Shown here one piece after another: positions 48,751-60,742 of a DNA stretch of 64,000 bases. Source of the DNA: Enterobacteriaceae bacterium RIT714 (lineage in GTDB: Bacteria; Pseudomonadota; Gammaproteobacteria; Enterobacterales; Enterobacteriaceae); contig WJYB01000011.1 of the NCBI GenBank assembly GCA_009668015.1, forward strand, positions 1 through 64,000, in the 5' to 3' direction. How positions within the stretch are numbered: position 1 is the first letter of the stretch; each line of letters opens with the position of its first letter. Under the pieces are notes generated by a model, which did no database searches, was not told the origin of the DNA, and saw nothing but the letters and a program-made list of their open reading frames with translations. The position numbers and the translations under genes are program-made.

Positions 48751-48775
48751 GGGCGACGTTGTCGCCCTTTTTTTT
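48751..48775 (+). terminator. pyrE attenuator
   Basis: GGGCGAC-GTT-GTCGCCC (48751-48767) followed by eight T residues, 8 nt after the rph stop. In E. coli the equivalent hairpin terminates transcription before pyrE unless translation of rph keeps up with a UTP-paused RNA polymerase. Confidence 0.9.
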
Positions 48776-48854
48776 ACGCTTCATCCCTCGCGATAGTGCG
48801 TGAATGATTTTGCGTAAACCAAAAATGATGATCAGTAATTTGAGGAGCGAATCC

Positions 48855-49496
48855 ATGAAACCGTATCAGCGCCAGTTTATTGAGTTTGCGCTTAACAAGC
48901 AGGTACTTAAGTTTGGCGAGTTTACGCTGAAATCCGGGCGCAAAAGCCCCTATTTCTTCAACGCCGGGCTGTTTAATACCGGGCGTGATCTGGCACTGCT
49001 AGGGCGCTTCTACGCCGAAGCGCTGGTGGATTCTGAAATTGATTTCGATCTGCTGTTTGGCCCGGCCTACAAAGGTATTCCGATCGCGACCACGACGGCG
49101 GTGGCATTGGCTGAACACCACGATCGTGACGTGCCTTACTGCTTTAACCGCAAAGAGGCCAAAACCCACGGCGAAGGCGGTAATCTGGTGGGAAGCGCAC
49201 TGCAGGGGCGCGTCATGCTGGTCGATGATGTGATTACGGCGGGCACGGCAATTCGTGAATCAATGGAGATCATCCAGGCCAATGGCGCGACGCTGGCTGG
49301 GGTGCTGATCTCTCTGGACCGTCAGGAGCGTGGCCGTGGCGAGATTTCTGCGATTCAGGAAGTCGAACGTGATTACGGCTGCAAAGTCACCTCTATCATC
49401 ACCCTGAAAGATCTGATTGCGTATCTGGAAGAGAAACCTGATATGGCGGATCACCTGGCGTCAGTGCGTGCCTATCGGGAAGAGTTTGGCGTTTGA
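48855..49496 (+). CDS. pyrE: Orotate phosphoribosyltransferase
   Basis: 213 aa from ATG 48855, preceded by TTGAGGAGCG. It converts orotate and PRPP to OMP in pyrimidine synthesis. PRPP-binding motif [13 protein letters not shown], catalytic loop [10 protein letters not shown]. Same length as E. coli PyrE. Regulated by the attenuator at 48751-48775. Confidence 0.98.
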   Translation: MKPYQRQFIEFALNKQVLKFGEFTLKSGRKSPYFFNAGLFNTGRDLALLGRFYAEALVDSEIDFDLLFGPAYKGIPIATTTAVALAEHHDRDVPYCFNRKEAKTHGEGGNLVGSALQGRVMLVDDVITAGTAIRESMEIIQANGATLAGVLISLDRQERGRGEISAIQEVERDYGCKVTSIITLKDLIAYLEEKPDMADHLASVRAYREEFGV

Positions 49497-49503
49497 GTCA
49501 ATA

Positions 49504-49529
49504 GCCCGGTGGCGTAGCGCTCACCGGGC
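49504..49529. repeat. REP-like palindrome
   Basis: GCCCGGTGGCG-TAG-CGCTCACCGGGC, imperfect palindrome between the convergent pyrE and slmA genes. Typical enterobacterial REP unit; may also help terminate pyrE. Confidence 0.7.
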
Positions 49530-49573
49530 ACAGGCAGGCCGGTTAAACATGCTAGCGCCAACCGGCAAGAGTA

Positions 49574-50170
49574 TTACTGCAATTGAGCAGCAACTAACGG
49601 CCAGCGGATGTCAAAATCATCCGTTGGGCGATATTTAAACTCGCTGCGCACAAAGCGGGAGAGCATCCCTTCACAGAAGGCGAGTAACTGACCTGCCAGC
49701 AGGGTTTCATCGGTGACGTAGCCTTCGCCTTCGCGCATTTTCTTTTCGCGCAGAACCTGGCGCAACTGTGCTTCGATACGATCGAAGAGTTGGTTGATTC
49801 GTCCCTGAAGTTTGTCTTGTTCAAACATCAGCGCGTGGCCTGTCAAAATGCGGGTCAGGCCCGGATTGCGCTCACCAAATCCCAGAATCAACAGAACAAT
49901 CAGCCGCAGACGTGAAGTGGTGTCTTTTTCGTCTTTTAAAATCAGGTTAATACGGGTGATCAGGCTGTCTTCGATAAACTCAATGAGACTGTCAAACATC
50001 CGCGTTTTACTGGGAAAATGACGATATAACGCCGCTTCAGACACGCCCACAGAGGCAGCCAGCTTTGCGGTGGTGATGCGTTGACTGCCATCGCTGGATT
50101 CAAGCATCAGAGCCAGAGATTGAAGTATTTCTTCGCGACGATTCCTTTTCGCGGTTTGTTTTTCTGCCAT
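49574..50170 (-). CDS. slmA: Nucleoid occlusion factor SlmA
   Basis: 198 aa from ATG 50170 ([16 protein letters not shown]). TetR-type helix-turn-helix ([20 protein letters not shown]) and the C-terminal FtsZ-interacting domain. It binds chromosomal sites and blocks FtsZ ring formation over the nucleoid. Position after dut matches E. coli. Confidence 0.97.
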   Translation of the reverse strand: MAEKQTAKRNRREEILQSLALMLESSDGSQRITTAKLAASVGVSEAALYRHFPSKTRMFDSLIEFIEDSLITRINLILKDEKDTTSRLRLIVLLILGFGERNPGLTRILTGHALMFEQDKLQGRINQLFDRIEAQLRQVLREKKMREGEGYVTDETLLAGQLLAFCEGMLSRFVRSEFKYRPTDDFDIRWPLVAAQLQ

Positions 50171-50286
50171 GTTACAAAATACCCCTGAAAATAAGCGCCT
50201 TTCCTGCTGCACCCACACAGCGACCGCAAACGGTTGTTTGCGGTGTGTTATTGCATTATTACGCTGTGAGGTGCGTTTCGTTGGGC

Positions 50287-50745
50287 TTATTTACGCCCAG
50301 AGTGGCCGAAGCCGCCTTCGCCACGGTCGGTAGCGTCAAAATCTTCTACCAGATTAAATTCGGCCTGTACGACCGGGACAAACACCATCTGCGCGATACG
50401 CTCGCCCGGCTCAATGGTGAAATTATCCTGACCACGGTTCCAGACAGACACCATCAGTTGCCCCTGATAATCGGAGTCGATCAGACCCACCAGATTGCCC
50501 AATACGATACCATGCTTGTGCCCAAGGCCAGAGCGAGGAAGTATCACCGCAGCCAGAGACGGGTCGGCGATATGAATAGCCAGGCCAGTTGGCAGCAACG
50601 TGGTAGCGCCCGGAGCCAGCTCTACGGCGTCATCGAGACAGGCACGCAGGTCAAGACCGGCAGAACCGGTGGTGGCATAGGTTGGCAGTGGGAATTGCTG
50701 ACCAACGCGCGGGTCCAGAATCTTAACGTCGATTTTTTTCATCAT
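50287..50745 (-). CDS. dut: dUTPase
   Basis: 152 aa, trimeric dUTPase. It hydrolyses dUTP to dUMP, keeping uracil out of DNA and feeding dTMP synthesis. All five motifs are present, including [28 protein letters not shown] and the C-terminal [10 protein letters not shown]. Its start lies 23 nt inside the coaBC 3' end, as in E. coli. Two ATG codons in a row are possible starts. Confidence 0.97.
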   Translation of the reverse strand: MMKKIDVKILDPRVGQQFPLPTYATTGSAGLDLRACLDDAVELAPGATTLLPTGLAIHIADPSLAAVILPRSGLGHKHGIVLGNLVGLIDSDYQGQLMVSVWNRGQDNFTIEPGERIAQMVFVPVVQAEFNLVEDFDATDRGEGGFGHSGRK

Positions 50746-51934
50746 AACGGGTAACGATCTCGTCCAGTAAGTGTTGGCCCAGGAGTTCCTTGCGCTCAAG
50801 CGGTAAGATTTTATCTCCATCCTGCCAGAAAAGGTGCAGTGCATTGCTGTCGCTGTTAAAGCCTTGTGTCGCCAGCGATACATCGTTCGCGCAAATCAAA
50901 TCGAGATTTTTGCGGGTACGTTTTTGCCGGGCGTATTCTTCCACATTATTTGTTTCTGCGGCAAACCCAACGACGTAGGGACGATGGATTTTTAGTGCTG
51001 CAACACCTGCGACGATGTCCGGGTTTTTCACCATTTTTATCGTTAATTCATCGCCTTGCTTTTTAATTTTCGCATCCGAAATAGATTCTGCGCGGTAATC
51101 GGCTACAGCCGCGCAGCCGATGAAAATCTGCTGTGTCTGTGCGTGTGCCTGGACAGCGGCTTCCATCTCGAGGGCGGTGTTAACATCGATACGCTGCACC
51201 AACGGTGGCGTCGCTAAAGCGACCGGACCGCTCACCAGCGTGACATTTGCCCCGCGTTTTGCCGCTGCAGCGGCAATGGCGAAGCCCATCTTGCCGGAGC
51301 TGTGATTGGTAATGTAACGCACCGGGTCCAGCGGTTCGCGCGTCGGGCCCGCCGTAATCATGATGTTGAGATGTTGCAGATCGTTGACAGGGCTAAAATG
51401 CGCTGCCGCCATATCGACAAGGGTAAGTGGATCGAGCATGCGCCCTGGTCCCACATCCCCGCAAGCCTGACTGCCGCTATCGGGTCCCCAAATCAGCAGG
51501 CCGCGAGAGGCCAGGAGCTCAAGATTGTGCTGTGTCGCCGCATTGCGGTACATCTGCTGGTTCATCGCCGGGACAACAGCGACAGGAGCCGGAGTGGCCA
51601 GGCAAATGGTTGAGACCAGATCGTTCGCCATTCCTGCTGCGACGCGGGCGATTAAATCTGCGGTCGCAGGGGCAAGGATAACCAGGTCCGCCCATTTGCC
51701 GAGCTCAATGTGGCCCATCGCCGCTTCGGCCGCCGGGTCGAGCAGGCTGTCTGATACGGGGTATCCTGATACGGCTTGCAGACTTAAAGGGGTGATAAAT
51801 GCTTTGCCGCCTTCCGTTATCGCAACCCGCACGTCTGCGCCGCGCTCACGCAAGCGACGGACCAGTTCTGGCGTTTTATACGCAGCGATACCGCCGCTCA
51901 CACCCAGAACGATTTTTTTACCAGCCAGGCTCAT
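50723..51934 (-). CDS. coaBC: Bifunctional CoaBC (phosphopantothenoylcysteine synthetase/decarboxylase)
   Basis: 403 aa from ATG 51934 ([15 protein letters not shown]); another ATG lies one codon upstream. N-terminal FMN decarboxylase domain ([25 protein letters not shown]) and C-terminal synthetase domain ([31 protein letters not shown]). It makes 4'-phosphopantetheine for coenzyme A. Complete, with E. coli gene order. Confidence 0.97.
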   Translation of the reverse strand: MSLAGKKIVLGVSGGIAAYKTPELVRRLRERGADVRVAITEGGKAFITPLSLQAVSGYPVSDSLLDPAAEAAMGHIELGKWADLVILAPATADLIARVAAGMANDLVSTICLATPAPVAVVPAMNQQMYRNAATQHNLELLASRGLLIWGPDSGSQACGDVGPGRMLDPLTLVDMAAAHFSPVNDLQHLNIMITAGPTREPLDPVRYITNHSSGKMGFAIAAAAAKRGANVTLVSGPVALATPPLVQRIDVNTALEMEAAVQAHAQTQQIFIGCAAVADYRAESISDAKIKKQGDELTIKMVKNPDIVAGVAALKIHRPYVVGFAAETNNVEEYARQKRTRKNLDLICANDVSLATQGFNSDSNALHLFWQDGDKILPLERKELLGQHLLDEIVTRYDEKNRR

Positions 51935-52103
51935 CATGATTCTTTCCTGTTGGGTTTCACCAGAGAACTGGCATTTTATCACAATCCAAAAAACGGCGTG
52001 ATTTTGTGCGCGCCTCACTTTGCGAGGCGTTACGCAAGAACGAAAAGTGACCGTCGAGCGCCAGGAATTCCTGTGTCAACATGGCAAAAAAAGGAGGCGG
52101 GAT

Positions 52104-52769
52104 ATGGATTGTGATTTGCCGCTCTTGCCGCGGGAAAAAATGCTGCAATTCGGTGTTGATGCTCTGACCGATACCGAGCTGCTGGCGCTGTTTTTACGCA
52201 CCGGTACATCAGGGAAGAGTGTGTTTATTTTATCGCAGGAGCTGCTGCAGCATTTTGGCTCACTCTACGGTTTGCTCTCCGCCGATTTGGTGCAATTTAA
52301 GCATGTTGAAGGCATTGGCCTGGCCAAATATGCACAGCTTAAAGGGATTGCTGAGCTGGCGCGACGCTATCACAGCGTGCGCGTGCTCGAGGAAAATCTG
52401 TTATTAAGCCCTGAAATGACACGCGAATTTTTGCAAAGCCAGCTTTCTGATGCCGAGCGTGAGATCTTCCTGGTGATCTTTCTCGATAACAAAAATCGGG
52501 TGCTGACACACAGCCGTCTTTTTGCCGGGACATTGAGTCATGTTGAGGTCCATCCGCGAGAAATTGTCCGCGAAGCGATAAAAGTGAATGCGGCCGCCGT
52601 GATCCTCGCGCATAATCACCCCTCGGGTTGCGCTAATCCGAGTAAAGCTGACAAAGAGATCACCGAGCGCATCGTTAAATGCTGTCAATTCATGGACATT
52701 CGTGTACTTGACCATTTCATTATCGGTCGTGGAGAGTATGTTTCTTTTGCTGAACATGGTTGGATTTAG
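52104..52769 (+). CDS. radC: RadC family JAB-domain protein
   Basis: 221 aa from ATG 52104, which follows AAGGAGGCGGG; the frame opens earlier at 52020 but without a better site. N-terminal helix-hairpin-helix ([16 protein letters not shown]) and a JAMM metal site ([14 protein letters not shown]). Historical name; no proven role in DNA repair. Upstream of rpmB as in E. coli. Confidence 0.94.
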   Translation: MDCDLPLLPREKMLQFGVDALTDTELLALFLRTGTSGKSVFILSQELLQHFGSLYGLLSADLVQFKHVEGIGLAKYAQLKGIAELARRYHSVRVLEENLLLSPEMTREFLQSQLSDAEREIFLVIFLDNKNRVLTHSRLFAGTLSHVEVHPREIVREAIKVNAAAVILAHNHPSGCANPSKADKEITERIVKCCQFMDIRVLDHFIIGRGEYVSFAEHGWI

Positions 52770-52811
52770 ACCATTTCGCGCGATCCATCGGGATCTTTGT
52801 CTGTTCGGGAC

Positions 52812-52840
52812 TTGAGCACATCGTCGAGTCAGCGTATACT
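52812..52840 (+). promoter_or_regulatory. rpmBG promoter
   Basis: TTGAGC (52812-52817), 17-nt spacer, TATACT (52835-52840). A strong sigma-70 promoter with a leader of about 140 nt before rpmB. Confidence 0.8.
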
Positions 52841-52964
52841 ACGCCACCTTTGAGAATCTCGGGTTTGGCATTTGGGCCTGGCAATCGAGAGTTCGCTTAG
52901 AACCGCGATGACCGGGCTGTAAAGCCTGACGAGGCGCCGATACCCCATACGAAGCTCGAGCTAA

Positions 52965-53222
<258 letters not shown>

Positions 53223-53240
53223 GTACTTAAGAGGAAATAA

Positions 53241-53411
<171 letters not shown>

Positions 53412-53435
53412 TTTTAGATTCCTTGTAAAGAAAAA

Positions 53436-53457
53436 CCCCGCAATCGCGGGGTTTTTT
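53436..53457 (+). terminator. Terminator after rpmG
   Basis: CCCCGC-AATC-GCGGGG (53436-53451) followed by six T residues. It reduces read-through from the ribosomal genes into mutM. Confidence 0.92.
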
Positions 53458-53485
53458 GCATTCTGTGTATCTCAATGGAGGAAAC

Positions 53486-54295
53486 ATGCCTGAATTACCT
53501 GAGGTAGAGACCAGCCGTCGTGGAATTGAACCGCACCTGGTTGGCCAGACCATTCTTCATGCCATCGTTCGCAACGGTCGCCTCCGCTGGCCGGTTTCCG
53601 ATGAGATCCACACCCTCAGCGACAAGCCTGTGCTCAGTGTGCAACGTCGCGCTAAGTATCTGCTGCTGGAATTGCCGGACGGCTGGATAATCATCCACCT
53701 GGGCATGTCCGGAAGTCTGCGTATTCTCACCGAAGAACGACCAGCCGAAAAACATGACCACGTCGATTTGGTGATGAGCAACGGCAAAGTGCTGCGTTAT
53801 ACCGATCCTCGCCGCTTTGGCGCATGGCTGTGGACCAAAGAGCTTGAAGGGCATAACGTACTGGCCCATCTCGGCCCGGAACCGCTGAGCGAGGCGTTTA
53901 ACGCCGAATATCTGCAAGCGAAATGTGCGAAAAAGAAGACGCCGATTAAACCCTGGCTGATGGATAACAAACTGGTGGTCGGCGTTGGCAACATCTATGC
54001 CAGCGAATCACTTTTCGCTGCCGGGATCCATCCCGATCGGCTGGCGTCATCGCTTTCAACGCAGGAGTGCGAATTGCTGGTAAAAGTGATTAAAGCGGTT
54101 CTGCTGCGCTCGATCGAACAGGGCGGAACGACACTGAAGGATTTTCTGCAAAGCGACGGGAAACCGGGTTATTTTGCGCAGGAACTGCAGGTGTATGGCC
54201 GTAAGGGTGAGCCGTGCAGGGTGTGCGGTACGCCAGTGGTGGCGACCAAACATGCGCAGCGCGCAACGTTTTACTGCCGCCAGTGCCAGAAGTGA
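53486..54295 (+). CDS. mutM: Formamidopyrimidine-DNA glycosylase
   Basis: 269 aa. The catalytic N-terminal Pro-Glu follows Met ([16 protein letters not shown]); the H2TH region ([15 protein letters not shown]) and C-terminal zinc finger ([15 protein letters not shown]) are intact. Removes 8-oxoguanine and formamidopyrimidines from DNA. GGAGG site 8 nt upstream of the ATG. Convergent with coaD. Confidence 0.98.
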   Translation: MPELPEVETSRRGIEPHLVGQTILHAIVRNGRLRWPVSDEIHTLSDKPVLSVQRRAKYLLLELPDGWIIIHLGMSGSLRILTEERPAEKHDHVDLVMSNGKVLRYTDPRRFGAWLWTKELEGHNVLAHLGPEPLSEAFNAEYLQAKCAKKKTPIKPWLMDNKLVVGVGNIYASESLFAAGIHPDRLASSLSTQECELLVKVIKAVLLRSIEQGGTTLKDFLQSDGKPGYFAQELQVYGRKGEPCRVCGTPVVATKHAQRATFYCRQCQK

Positions 54296-54296
54296 A

Positions 54297-54779
<483 letters not shown>

Positions 54780-55550
54780 TCACGCTTTCTCTGAGTAGCC
54801 GCGGTTCAACGCCCACAGCTCGGTGTATTTGTTGAAAGTATACTGTGCATTAACCACTGCCAGTAACCAGCCCTGTTTGCCGTCCAGTACGCCCCCACGC
54901 AGCAGCAGCGTTTTCAGAAACGCCCCCAGCGTATGGGCGAAGATGCCTGCAATCGTTGTCTTCTTGCCGCGCTGATGGCGCTCCTGCGCCCATGCGGTGG
55001 CGTAGTTGAGCTGTTTGCGCTGGAAGCTGGCAAAATCCCGACAGGTGAGATGACGTAAATCGCCTGACAGAGCGATCACCTGCGCCTTGTCGCAATCCAG
55101 CGATTCATGCACCAGATTATCGTTGTAGCGGTAACGCTCGCGTTCGTAAAGACGCAAAACGCGGTCCGGATACCAGCCGCTGTGGCGCATAAATCGACCG
55201 AGGAAATAGTTGCGGCGGGCGATGCTATACACCGCGCCAGAAACCGGCGCAGCAAGAGTGGCCTGAATGGCGTGCTGAAGCTCGGGAGTGATGCGCTCGT
55301 CGGTGTCGATCATCAGCACGTACTCGCAGGTGGCAAAAGATTGCGCACGCTGACGCTGAATGCCGTAGCCCTGCCAGTCCGTATCGACAAAGACCTTTAC
55401 CCCTGCGGCGCGGGCAATTTCCGTGGTGTTGTCGTCACTACCAGAATCGAGAAGAATGATCTCATCGGCCCAGGAGACAGAATCCAGACACTCCGGAAGC
55501 AGGTCGGCGGCGTTTTTGGCGATCATCACCACCGACAGACGCTTTGACAT
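54780..55550 (-). CDS. waaE: WaaE-like LPS core beta-1,4-glucosyltransferase
   Basis: 256 aa from ATG 55550, family 2 glycosyltransferase. N-terminal [20 protein letters not shown], DxD-type [12 protein letters not shown], and [17 protein letters not shown]. It matches WaaE of Klebsiella and Serratia, which adds glucose to heptose I of the inner core. E. coli has no such gene between waaA and coaD. It overlaps the waaA stop by one base (TAATG). Confidence 0.88.
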   Translation of the reverse strand: MSKRLSVVMIAKNAADLLPECLDSVSWADEIILLDSGSDDNTTEIARAAGVKVFVDTDWQGYGIQRQRAQSFATCEYVLMIDTDERITPELQHAIQATLAAPVSGAVYSIARRNYFLGRFMRHSGWYPDRVLRLYERERYRYNDNLVHESLDCDKAQVIALSGDLRHLTCRDFASFQRKQLNYATAWAQERHQRGKKTTIAGIFAHTLGAFLKTLLLRGGVLDGKQGWLLAVVNAQYTFNKYTELWALNRGYSEKA

Positions 55551-56824
55551 TAATGACTCCGCTGAGGCAAATAAGGTTGCAGAAGTTGCAGCAGGCGGGT
55601 CAATGCGCCCTGATTCTGGTGCAGCACCTCGACAGCATGGCGACCATACCACAAGCGGTAATCTTCGTCGGTGAGCAGGGTAGAGACCTCTTTCACCACC
55701 GAATCCGCATCGGTCACGGTAATCAAGCCATCGGCTTGCTGCAATTTAGCGCAGATATCTTTGAAGTTAAATATATGCGGGCCCATCAAAACGGGGATCG
55801 CATGTGCGGCTGGCTCTAGCGGATTGTGACCGCCGCGTTCGACCAGACTGCCGCCCACGAATGCCAGGTCGGCAATTCCGTACAGCAGCATCAGTTCGCC
55901 CATGGTATCGCCAATGACCACCTGAGTGCTGCCCGAGGGGATCTCGCCACTGCTGCGCAGAATGAAGCTAAAACCGGCTTTCTGCACCATCTCACGGGCA
56001 TCTTTAAAACGTTCCGGATGGCGAGGCACCAGAATCAGCAGTAAATCGGGGAATTTTTCCAGCAGTTTGCGGTGCGCCTGCAGGATGATCTCTTCTTCGC
56101 CATCATGTGTACTGGTGGCAATCCACACCTGGCGACGCGGTGCCCACTGGCGGCGCAAGGTGACTGCGCGGGCGGCCAGCTCTGGGGTAACGGAGATATC
56201 AAATTTGAGGCTGCCGGTGACCGCAAGCTGATTACGCTTGAGGCCAAGGGAAATAAAGCGCGCACCGTCTTCTTCGTTTTGCGCTGCGATCAGCGTGATT
56301 TTTGACAGCAGGCGGCGCATAAACTGTCCCAGCTTGCCATAACCTTTCGCTGAGCGTTCAGACAGGCGCGCGTTGGCGACGACCAGCGGAATTTTACGGG
56401 CATGCAGGGCGGAAATCATATTCGGCCATAGTTCGGTTTCCATCACAATCACCAGCTTCGGGCGCACGGTGTTGAGGAAACGATTCATGGCGCAGGGTAA
56501 ATCATAGGGCAGGTAGACATGATGCACGTCTTTGCCGAAGGCGGACATCGCGCGCTCGGAGCCCGTCGGCGTCATGGTGGTGACGGTAATCGGTAATGAC
56601 GGATAGCGGTGGCGTAGCGCGCGAACCAGTGGGATCGCCGCCAGCGTCTCACCGACGGAAACGGAATGCAGCAAAATACCGTCCGGCGCGACTTTATTGC
56701 GGCAGTAGCCATAGCGTTCGGCCCAGCGTTTTCGGTACGCAGGCGCTTTCCGGCTACGAAGCAGCAGTCGCAGCCACACCAGGGGCTGAATGAGGTAGAG
56801 CAGGGCGGTATACAACAATTCCAA
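55550..56824 (-). CDS. waaA: Kdo transferase WaaA
   Basis: 424 aa. Membrane-associated glycosyltransferase that adds two Kdo residues to lipid IVA. N-terminal hydrophobic anchor ([16 protein letters not shown]), catalytic-region [18 protein letters not shown] and C-terminal [19 protein letters not shown]. Complete, and first gene of waaA-waaE-coaD. A terminator separates it from the phosphoethanolamine transferase-like gene upstream. Confidence 0.97.
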   Translation of the reverse strand: MELLYTALLYLIQPLVWLRLLLRSRKAPAYRKRWAERYGYCRNKVAPDGILLHSVSVGETLAAIPLVRALRHRYPSLPITVTTMTPTGSERAMSAFGKDVHHVYLPYDLPCAMNRFLNTVRPKLVIVMETELWPNMISALHARKIPLVVANARLSERSAKGYGKLGQFMRRLLSKITLIAAQNEEDGARFISLGLKRNQLAVTGSLKFDISVTPELAARAVTLRRQWAPRRQVWIATSTHDGEEEIILQAHRKLLEKFPDLLLILVPRHPERFKDAREMVQKAGFSFILRSSGEIPSGSTQVVIGDTMGELMLLYGIADLAFVGGSLVERGGHNPLEPAAHAIPVLMGPHIFNFKDICAKLQQADGLITVTDADSVVKEVSTLLTDEDYRLWYGRHAVEVLHQNQGALTRLLQLLQPYLPQRSH

Positions 56825-56935
56825 GCGATTATCCGTTTTTCAGTTTCGGCGGGCAAATTCTAAGCATTTAGACCGTTTAAAGCTATCTCTTTGGCGTTTT
56901 TGCTCGTCCATTTGACGGTGTTACGTTCGTTTACG

Positions 56936-56965
56936 CCAAAAAAAACGGGCAATTGCTTGCCCGTT
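56936..56965 (-). terminator. Terminator after the 56980-58614 gene
   Basis: AACGGGCAA-TTGC-TTGCCCGTT (56944-56965) followed on the minus strand by eight T residues. It ends the LPS core transcript before the separate waaA unit. Confidence 0.88.
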
Positions 56966-56979
56966 GAGTGCCTTACGGA

Positions 56980-58614
56980 TTAACGCTCCGCTTCAGGGAG
57001 CGCATTCAAATGGTAGGTTACGCGCTCCGAGAGGCCGCGAATATCACCGCCGGTAATGAAGAAGCTGTCGTCTTTCTGATTCGGATTGCTGACCGAGTAG
57101 CCCAGCATTTTGTTGATAAGCGTCGCCACCTGATAGTGGTTCAGCGGTATCTGCGGGCTGATTGCGCTCATTGACCAGGTCGGATCGTTGCTGAAATAGA
57201 TAAACGGAACCTGGGCGATAGGCATTTCTACGACAGAGTGGCCGAACAAGCCGCCGTCACCCACGCGTTCTCCGTGATCCGAAGTGATAAACACCAGCAC
57301 CGGCAGTTTGGATTTTGTCATCGTGGTGCGGATCGCGGAGGCCAGCTCTTTGTCATACAGACGAACGGCATCGTCGTACTCATTTTTCTTCTGCGCCACG
57401 TCATCACTCAGGTGTGGCGTGGAGAATTTAGCAAATCCCGGCGGAATATTACGCTCGTAAGGGATATGCGGCGCCCGGCTGTTGAGCACCATCAGGAACG
57501 GTTTGTTCCAGTCCAGGCTCGCCTTTTCAACCGATGGCGTGAGCACGACATCCGCACCGACATCCGGCGCCGGGCGAATCTGGGTATCTTCCCACAGATC
57601 GATGTCGTGAATGCCAATCCAGTTGCTCAACCCTTCCAGCCCCTGTGCGGAGATGAATGCAGTTTGATAGCCCTGTTTTTTCGCGTTGGCAAAGATATTG
57701 GTCGATTTTGATTTATACGCGCCGTAGTTATCCGGCTCGCGCAGGTTATTCACTAGCATCGGAATGGCGACGCGAGTCGAGACGGCGTTAGACACAATCA
57801 GGCGACCTGTGCCCTGGTACTGATCCATAAGCGCTTTCAGTTCAGGAGTCGTATCACGCTCGTAGCCCAGCGCGCCAACGTGGTGCGGGTTCAGGCTCTC
57901 GCCAATCGCCAGAATGATGGAATACTTGCCGGCCTGCGTCCCTTCAATGGGTTTGACCTGATAAGGCTCGTAGTGCGTTATGCGCTGATTTTCACCGGAA
58001 ATAGCCTCTGGGATCAGACGAATGGCGCTATAGCTCATCGCAGAGAGGCCATTGCGCAGTAACGAATGGCGCAGATCCGGGTTGAACTTATACATCTGCC
58101 CGTCGATGGCTTTATAGAACTGACCCGCGAACATGACGACGATGGCGAGCAGGCATGGCATTGCCAGCCACTTATGCCACTGAGGGGCCATTCGACGCGT
58201 AAAGAACAGCGCAAAAATGATGGCCACCACCATGATAGCGAAATAGATCCCCAGGGAGCCCAGACTATCGGTAATGCCGCTGGCGATGTCTTTCGTTTCC
58301 ACGAACGCCAGCCAGACCTCGCTCGGGCCATAAAACTGACCGTAGAACTGGTAGTAGACCGCTTCCGATATTTGCACAATAAAGGTGACGGCCAACAGCA
58401 GGCGAGTCAGGAAGAAACGCGCACTGATCGCCGCCAGAACAGAAATGATCAGATACAGCGAGATATCCCCGGCTTTCGGCTGGTAAACGTGATCCTTCAG
58501 CAGAATGATAATTTCGGACAGCGAAAACAGCACCAGGAAAGCAAGCGTCAACACCAGCGTGCGCAGAACATTGCGGCGCGGTGTGAGTGATGATTGTGTA
58601 GATGTTTTGAACAT
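56980..58614 (-). CDS. Phosphoethanolamine transferase-like (sulfatase family) protein in the LPS core cluster
   Basis: 544 aa from ATG 58614; an in-frame TTG lies 12 nt upstream. Five N-terminal membrane helices (LVLTLAFLVLFSLSEIIILL and others) and a periplasmic sulfatase-fold domain: ILAIGESLNPHHVGALGYER, LNSRAPHIPYERNIPPG, FITSDHGERVGDGGLFGHS. It probably decorates the LPS core with phosphoethanolamine or a related group. It differs strongly from the enzyme at 35385-37037. Last gene of the core operon. Confidence 0.8.
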   Translation of the reverse strand: MFKTSTQSSLTPRRNVLRTLVLTLAFLVLFSLSEIIILLKDHVYQPKAGDISLYLIISVLAAISARFFLTRLLLAVTFIVQISEAVYYQFYGQFYGPSEVWLAFVETKDIASGITDSLGSLGIYFAIMVVAIIFALFFTRRMAPQWHKWLAMPCLLAIVVMFAGQFYKAIDGQMYKFNPDLRHSLLRNGLSAMSYSAIRLIPEAISGENQRITHYEPYQVKPIEGTQAGKYSIILAIGESLNPHHVGALGYERDTTPELKALMDQYQGTGRLIVSNAVSTRVAIPMLVNNLREPDNYGAYKSKSTNIFANAKKQGYQTAFISAQGLEGLSNWIGIHDIDLWEDTQIRPAPDVGADVVLTPSVEKASLDWNKPFLMVLNSRAPHIPYERNIPPGFAKFSTPHLSDDVAQKKNEYDDAVRLYDKELASAIRTTMTKSKLPVLVFITSDHGERVGDGGLFGHSVVEMPIAQVPFIYFSNDPTWSMSAISPQIPLNHYQVATLINKMLGYSVSNPNQKDDSFFITGGDIRGLSERVTYHLNALPEAER

Positions 58615-58632
58615 ATTCAGACTCAATCTAAC

Positions 58633-59604
58633 TCAGAACTTTTTAGTCAGCGGGCGAATGGCTTTGCCAAAAGCAAAGCGCACAGCACGAACCAGCGTGG
58701 GGCGATTGTGCAATCCTTTCCGCCAGATGTCCTCAAACAGGGCAAACCAGCGAGCGGCAACCGCTTCACGGGAATAGACCTGCAGTCGTTTATCACCCTG
58801 TTCGCGCATCTGACGATACAGCTCAGGAGAATTTTTTAGACGCATGATCGCCTCGAACGCTTCGTCCGGGTTTTTCGCGATCAGATAATCCAGGTCGCTT
58901 TCGCGAATGGCGCGGTAAGACGGTTCATCGTCACACACCATGACCGTTTTCCCCAGCCAGTTGTTGATCAGTTTGCTGGCAGGCTTACGGGCAAGTTTAT
59001 GGTCGTGCGATTTCCGGAAACTGATACAGACATCCACGTCCTGGTAGTTCGTCCAGTTATCGAATGAAATCCGCAGCTCGATACCCTGTTCCGCCAGACG
59101 CTGTTTGAAATTGCCTTCGCGATACGCTTCCGGGAAACTGTCGACGCGGCCAAAGAAGGCTACGGTTTTTACCGTTTCATCGGTACGCTCGCGCGGTTTG
59201 ACACCGGGCTGTGGCCAGTAAGGCACGAAAATTCGGTTATTGTGGCCGTCGACTTCAGGATTCTGATCGACCACCACATCAGCACCAATGACCGGCGGAC
59301 GGTCGGCACGCGCTACCACGGTCACACCGCGCCACGGCTTAACGCGTGAGCCAAAGTCATCGTTGTGCATCAGGTTGATGGCATCTGCCCGGCATTCTGA
59401 GCCAAAGGAACACTCAATGTCGTCGCCGTAATAGTGTTTAAGCGCCAGCGTCGTCTGGAAAGTCCATCCGCCGCGACCGCCGCAATAAAAACGCTCAGGA
59501 ATGTCATCCGGGTTTACGCGGTTATCCAGCAACGTCTGGAAATCTGCGTAATTTTTAGCAATAAAATCGGCGCGGGAGACCGCGTGTAGTTTGAGTTTGC
59601 TCAT
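58633..59604 (-). CDS. Glycosyltransferase of LPS core synthesis
   Basis: 323 aa. A GT-B-like pattern: N-terminal domain with the basic SRADFIAKNYADFQTLL, then VKTVAFFGRVDSFPEAYREG and a C-terminal RKPASKLINNWLGKTVMVCD / EPSYRAIRESDLDYLIA block, which resembles nucleotide-sugar-binding half-domains. No signal peptide; cytoplasmic. Located between the GT2 gene and the transferase-like gene. The sugar and linkage are not assignable; related genes are found in Klebsiella/Enterobacter core clusters. Confidence 0.7.
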   Translation of the reverse strand: MSKLKLHAVSRADFIAKNYADFQTLLDNRVNPDDIPERFYCGGRGGWTFQTTLALKHYYGDDIECSFGSECRADAINLMHNDDFGSRVKPWRGVTVVARADRPPVIGADVVVDQNPEVDGHNNRIFVPYWPQPGVKPRERTDETVKTVAFFGRVDSFPEAYREGNFKQRLAEQGIELRISFDNWTNYQDVDVCISFRKSHDHKLARKPASKLINNWLGKTVMVCDDEPSYRAIRESDLDYLIAKNPDEAFEAIMRLKNSPELYRQMREQGDKRLQVYSREAVAARWFALFEDIWRKGLHNRPTLVRAVRFAFGKAIRPLTKKF

Positions 59605-59612
59605 AATGTCCG

Positions 59613-60596
59613 TTAGCCGAGAATTTTTTTAAGGCGGAAGTAGCGACGTCCAAGACGCCAGCGTTGGCGTAATCCACGCGCGTTTTGCCAGATCATGGAC
59701 CAGATGCCACGTTCAAAAAGCTCGCGAATGATCTCACGTTTCTTCGCCATGTCCTCAATATTATTAATACTGTGGAGAATACCCAGGCCCTCTTTCGCGA
59801 TCTGCCAGTGACAGGCGGGGACGCGTTTCACCTGCTCCGGATAGCGTTTATTAATCGCATCCAACATCTCGAGGATTTTCATATAGTGGCGAGAGGAGCG
59901 CATGCGGGTGTCGTCGGTGCCCGGCGTATGCGATACAGAGGCGGAGTGAATCAGATAATCGTAAAAGACTTCATCCACGTATTGCACCCGCTTCGCGGTC
60001 AGCAACACTTCCGTTGTCCACGGAATATCCTGATGGCGCAGACCCTGTTCGAAGGTAAAACCCTGCTCTTTAATAAAGGCATGACGATAGATATTCAGCC
60101 AGGTCACATGCAGGAATTTGCGCGATTCCAGCGCCATTTGCAGCCACGTAGGACCGTCCAGAACACCCGTGGACGCAAGCTTGTCAGACGGGAAAATCTT
60201 TTTCGATGGCCGGCCGTCATCGTAAATATAGGTGCCGTTACAGGTGGCAACGTCCAGATCGCCGGCAAAAGCGATTTCCAGCAGGCGTGGATACATTCCC
60301 GGGTAAATCACATCGTCTATATCCGGGAAGGCAACGTACTCTCCTTTCGCCACGGCAAGGCCGGTATTACGGGCTGCTGATACGCCGCCGTTGGCCTGGT
60401 CGATAACCTGGAAATCCTGAAACTCGTGGGCCCAGCGGGAAATGATCTCAGCAGAACCGTCGGTTGAGCCATCATTCACAATGATCAGCTCAAGACTTTC
60501 CAGATTCTGTTTCTTAATGCTGTCAAAAAAAGCGCTCAGGAATGGTTCGCCATTATATACGGCGACAACGAGGCTTAATTGAGGCGTTCCAGACAT
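59613..60596 (-). CDS. Family 2 glycosyltransferase of LPS core synthesis
   Basis: 327 aa with an inverting GT-A fold. LSLVVAVYNGEPFLSAFFDS, IIVNDGSTDGSAEII, NGGVSAARNTGLAVAKGEYV and the metal-binding FPDIDDVIYP are all present. It transfers an unidentified sugar in the outer core. It is 8 nt upstream of the next core gene, so part of the same operon. Confidence 0.85.
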   Translation of the reverse strand: MSGTPQLSLVVAVYNGEPFLSAFFDSIKKQNLESLELIIVNDGSTDGSAEIISRWAHEFQDFQVIDQANGGVSAARNTGLAVAKGEYVAFPDIDDVIYPGMYPRLLEIAFAGDLDVATCNGTYIYDDGRPSKKIFPSDKLASTGVLDGPTWLQMALESRKFLHVTWLNIYRHAFIKEQGFTFEQGLRHQDIPWTTEVLLTAKRVQYVDEVFYDYLIHSASVSHTPGTDDTRMRSSRHYMKILEMLDAINKRYPEQVKRVPACHWQIAKEGLGILHSINNIEDMAKKREIIRELFERGIWSMIWQNARGLRQRWRLGRRYFRLKKILG

Positions 60597-60742
60597 GCTT
60601 ACTCCGTATTATTCCGCGGTGATGCCGCGCTCAACGTTTTCAACTGTAACGTGCGATGGCATTTCGACAGCCGAGAGGTTAAAGAGTTCTGATGGCTATG
60701 AGTGCGCCGATGTTTATCCGCATCGGCGCACGGTATTGATTC